Below, in pieces: positions 7,498 through 9,539 of a stretch of DNA of 9,539 nucleotides. Each line of letters starts with the position of its first letter. Within the stretch, counting starts at the first letter, position 1. Source of the DNA: Bacteroidales bacterium (GTDB taxonomy: Bacteria; Bacteroidota; Bacteroidia; Bacteroidales; UBA4181); assembly GCA_031264715.1 (NCBI GenBank), contig JAISDP010000024.1:1-9539 (forward strand). Direction: 5' to 3'. Both the position numbers and the translations under genes were made by a program. A model generated the notes under the pieces. The model made no database searches. It had not been told where the DNA came from and worked only from the letters and a program-made list of their open reading frames with translations.

Positions 7498-9369
7498 TTA
7501 TTTCCAGAAAAATATCAGTACATCGCCGGGCGTAACGGTATGGGTACGGCTGTCGGCAATGACGATGGAGCCGTCTTTCCTGACCCTCCGCAACGCAGCG
7601 GTTCCCTCTACCTTCACTTGCAGGTTGACATTGATGTCGCGGTTGACCACCACTAAAAAATGATCGTTGCCTTTCTCCAGCACGGATACTAATGCGTCGC
7701 CGCCATTTGTCTCGATAGACTTGATGACGGCAGGCAACTGGGCGGTTGCCAGCGCCGAGCATGACGGAGGCGGCGTTCCCGTGTGGCCCAGCAATACTAC
7801 TTTGGCATTCAGGAACACCTTGGACAGGGTCTTGATCTCCCTGTTCATTTCCTGCACCACATAATAAGTCGGTGTTTTTACGCCATCCGCCACAGGCGGT
7901 TGCGCGCCGCCATTCCAGTAAGCGTAATAGTTAAGCCCCTGTGCGCCGTAGGCAAGGTTGCTGTACATCTGCAAACGGAGGTCGGCAAGCGTGGGTATCG
8001 GAAAACCGGCGATTGAAGAGGAAAGAGCATATCCCCAGAACGGGATGTTTGCTTTTTTAGCTTCATCGGCAATGATCTCAAGATTCTCATAATACCTTTC
8101 CCATACGGTACGACGGCCATTGTTCTCCCTGACGCCAAAATGGTCAAAACAAAGGAACGGCGGACTAACCATCTGCATGTATTGCCGGACATATGCTTCA
8201 TATTCCGCCTTGGTGCAAATCACTTCCGCATTGACGCCTGTGCCCAATTGGACGGCATTTGCATAATTCGGAAACAGCACCACATAACAGGGATGCACCG
8301 GGTCAAGGGCTTCTATTCTCGTCATCCAGTTGGCTACCGTAACGAAATTGGATACATGCGGTTCATCCCACAGGAAATAGCCGCCAAGTGCAGGATGATC
8401 CTTAAATTTTGTCACCATGTCTTCCAACGTTCCGCTATATTGGCTTGCCATGAGGTACTGTTTGATACCGGTGCCTTGAGCGGCATCCAACATCGTAGTA
8501 AAGTCCGTAGCGTTATAAGTTTGTCCCTGCATAGCCCCCCAATTATGCGTAAATCCGGCATCCGCCATTTCCCGGTACATTGCCGGGGTACTTGCCTGCA
8601 AGGGAACTCCGAACTGAGCGAATACGGGAATCCTGTCGCCCGACACATCTTCTATCTGGTCGCCGGACGGCACTTCTTCGGTTTCGTACTGCCTCCTCGG
8701 CGATATGACCACATCCAGCCCGGGCAGGAAAGTGGAAGCGACAAAAAACGACTCCCCGGCCTTGACGCCCGTCAGGATCGTTTGCATGGCGTCATTACTT
8801 ACGCGAAGCGACCGCTCCACCGGATGGGCGGCATTGCCATGGTCGGTATAGGTCACCGTCGTATGTAGCATGGTCGTATCCGACGCCGGTTGCCAGTCAA
8901 TCCTGTACGTATTTCCCGCACTGTTCAGGGACGCGATGTCACGCGGGAGCAACGTACTGATGTACTGGTCGCCATACACCCGTCCGTTCACTTCCACCGG
9001 AACCGACCTGTTGCCCTTGTCGTCGTAAGTATGAATGATAAAGGAATAATTGCCTTCCGCCAGCGGGCCGATGATGCAACGGACGGAATCCATATTCGGA
9101 AGAATATCCGTTTCGTATGATTCCGTGTAATTCTGCCAGAAAATGCGGGCGCCGGTCAAACTTTTATCCGCACCGGCAGCCCATGCAATCTTGATCCTGT
9201 TTTTTCCAGGAACAGACACAACATCCACCGCTTTTGCCGGATAAATGCCGGTGCGGACATACTCCTGATGAACGTCGTTCATGTCTTTGCAGGAAGAAGC
9301 GCCCGCTACAAAAAAACTGCATAAGGCCACTGCCATTATTTTTAACCATTTTACACGTAAGTTCTTCAT
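7498..9369 (-). CDS. Surface lipoprotein: DUF4998-like N-terminal region plus glycoside-hydrolase-like TIM barrel
   Basis: ATG 9369 gives 623 residues and a compact lipoprotein signal (MKNLRVKWLKIMAVALC, then GASSC with Cys27). ATG 9411 is also in frame but would put 14 extra residues before the signal. After the lipobox comes the DUF4998-like region (about 40-240): PAKAVDVVSVPGKNRIKIAW, ARIFWQNYTES and LAEGNYSFIIHTYDDKGNRS, which look like two Fn3-like modules and are common in lipoproteins encoded near SusC/SusD pairs. A TIM-barrel-like domain follows (about 248-496) with VFAQFGVP, GGYFLWDEP (Glu336, candidate general acid), FLCFDHFGV (Asp409), IPFWGYALSS and GLNYYAYWNG. The WDEP and YYAYW strand-end motifs resemble clan GH-A enzymes of the GH42 type, but no catalogued family is recognised. 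A small C-terminal beta domain ends the protein (about 501-623, DHFLVVVNRDINVNL). It is the first visible gene of the operon. A glycosidase on the cell surface is the best guess; the substrate is unknown. Confidence 0.85.
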   Translation of the reverse strand: MKNLRVKWLKIMAVALCSFFVAGASSCKDMNDVHQEYVRTGIYPAKAVDVVSVPGKNRIKIAWAAGADKSLTGARIFWQNYTESYETDILPNMDSVRCIIGPLAEGNYSFIIHTYDDKGNRSVPVEVNGRVYGDQYISTLLPRDIASLNSAGNTYRIDWQPASDTTMLHTTVTYTDHGNAAHPVERSLRVSNDAMQTILTGVKAGESFFVASTFLPGLDVVISPRRQYETEEVPSGDQIEDVSGDRIPVFAQFGVPLQASTPAMYREMADAGFTHNWGAMQGQTYNATDFTTMLDAAQGTGIKQYLMASQYSGTLEDMVTKFKDHPALGGYFLWDEPHVSNFVTVANWMTRIEALDPVHPCYVVLFPNYANAVQLGTGVNAEVICTKAEYEAYVRQYMQMVSPPFLCFDHFGVRENNGRRTVWERYYENLEIIADEAKKANIPFWGYALSSSIAGFPIPTLADLRLQMYSNLAYGAQGLNYYAYWNGGAQPPVADGVKTPTYYVVQEMNREIKTLSKVFLNAKVVLLGHTGTPPPSCSALATAQLPAVIKSIETNGGDALVSVLEKGNDHFLVVVNRDINVNLQVKVEGTAALRRVRKDGSIVIADSRTHTVTPGDVLIFFWK

Positions 9370-9420
9370 ATTTTTTATTTTAGGGGTAAAAAAATATAAC
9401 TTATAAGACATTAATTATTG
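9370..9420 (-). promoter_or_regulatory. AT-rich leader upstream of the first operon gene
   Basis: Fifty-one bases separate the lipoprotein ATG (9369) from the repeat array. They are almost all A and T, with A-rich stretches just before the start codon and no Shine-Dalgarno motif, as usual for Bacteroidota. A TATATTTT stretch on the minus strand (9391-9398 area) resembles the TAnnTTTG -7 element in all but the last base. No convincing -33 TTTG lies at the right distance, so a promoter here is possible but not shown. Confidence 0.25.
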
Positions 9421-9539
9421 AGGGCAACGCCCTGCGGAATGAATGTCGCGCAAACGCCAAGCCCTGAAAGGGCGTAATCATTAGCGCAGGGCAACGCCCT
9501 GCGAATCGGGGATGCGCAATATCATTAAGCCCTGAAAGG
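9421..9539. repeat. Hairpin-rich intergenic repeat, two units, running off the right edge
   Basis: Two units of a 67-68 bp element are visible. Each begins with agggcaacgccctgcg (9421-9436 and 9488-9503) and ends with aagccctgaaagg (9459-9471 and 9527-9539); the middle parts differ. Each motif is itself an inverted repeat. The best is CGCAGGGC-aac-GCCCTGCG at 9485-9503, with 8-bp perfect arms and a 3-base loop; the first unit has 5-bp arms (9421-9433). GCCCT-gaa-AGGGC lies at 9461-9473. No coding frame is supported. It looks like a dispersed REP/MITE-like palindromic element of the kind scattered in Bacteroidota intergenic regions; it might also act as a terminator for a gene further right. 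The second unit is cut by the window edge. Confidence 0.75.

Noticed and set aside
8140..8868. Plus-strand open frame of 242 codons inside the lipoprotein gene
   Set aside because: It is antisense to a continuous frame with lipoprotein and barrel motifs, and its translation shows no signal or domain.
9370..9420. Canonical Bacteroidota promoter (TTTG at -33, TAnnTTTG at -7)
   Set aside because: A near -7 element exists, but the nearest TTG is about 26 bases upstream, too far for the usual spacing.
9421..9539. CRISPR array
   Set aside because: Only two units are visible, the conserved parts are short palindromes at both unit ends, and the period and layout do not match repeat-spacer architecture. 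No cas gene is present.

Overview
The window reads as a slice of a Bacteroidota (probably Bacteroidales) genome. The evidence is the gene content (exported glycan-active enzymes of types typical of polysaccharide utilization loci), Bacteroidota-style lipoprotein signals (SSCKD, LSCNN), AT-rich translation leaders with no Shine-Dalgarno motif, and very tight gene packing. No species can be named from the sequence alone.

All six supported genes lie on the minus strand and look like one operon, read from right to left. In order of transcription they are: (1) 7498-9369, a lipoprotein with a DUF4998-like N-terminus and a clan-A-like glycosidase barrel; (2) 6780-7481, a secreted DUF1080 protein (3-keto-disaccharide hydrolase/lyase-like); (3) 5160-6767, a Cys-rich right-handed beta-helix lipoprotein; (4) 2159-5143, a GH38-like alpha-mannosidase; (5) 945-2162, an SGNH/GDSL hydrolase with an N-terminal beta-rich domain; (6) 1-923, a cytoplasmic sugar isomerase/epimerase-type TIM barrel cut by the left window edge. 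Gaps are 12-21 bp, and genes 4 and 5 overlap in an ATGA. The opposite strand holds only shadow reading frames.

The 128 bp right of the operon (9412-9539) carry no gene. They hold an AT-rich leader and about two units of a 67-68 bp hairpin-rich intergenic repeat that runs off the window.

The first five products have export signals and the last does not. A reasonable model is that surface or periplasmic enzymes trim a decorated glycan (glycosidase, beta-helix enzyme, mannosidase-like enzyme, esterase) and a cytoplasmic TIM barrel processes a released sugar. DUF1080 plus an AP_endonuc_2-type barrel is the pairing known from the 3-keto-glycoside (oxidation, then elimination) route of glycan cleavage. 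This operon may therefore combine classical hydrolysis with oxidative cleavage. The Gfo/Idh/MocA oxidoreductase needed for that route, SusC/SusD and any regulator are not in the window, so this remains a hypothesis.
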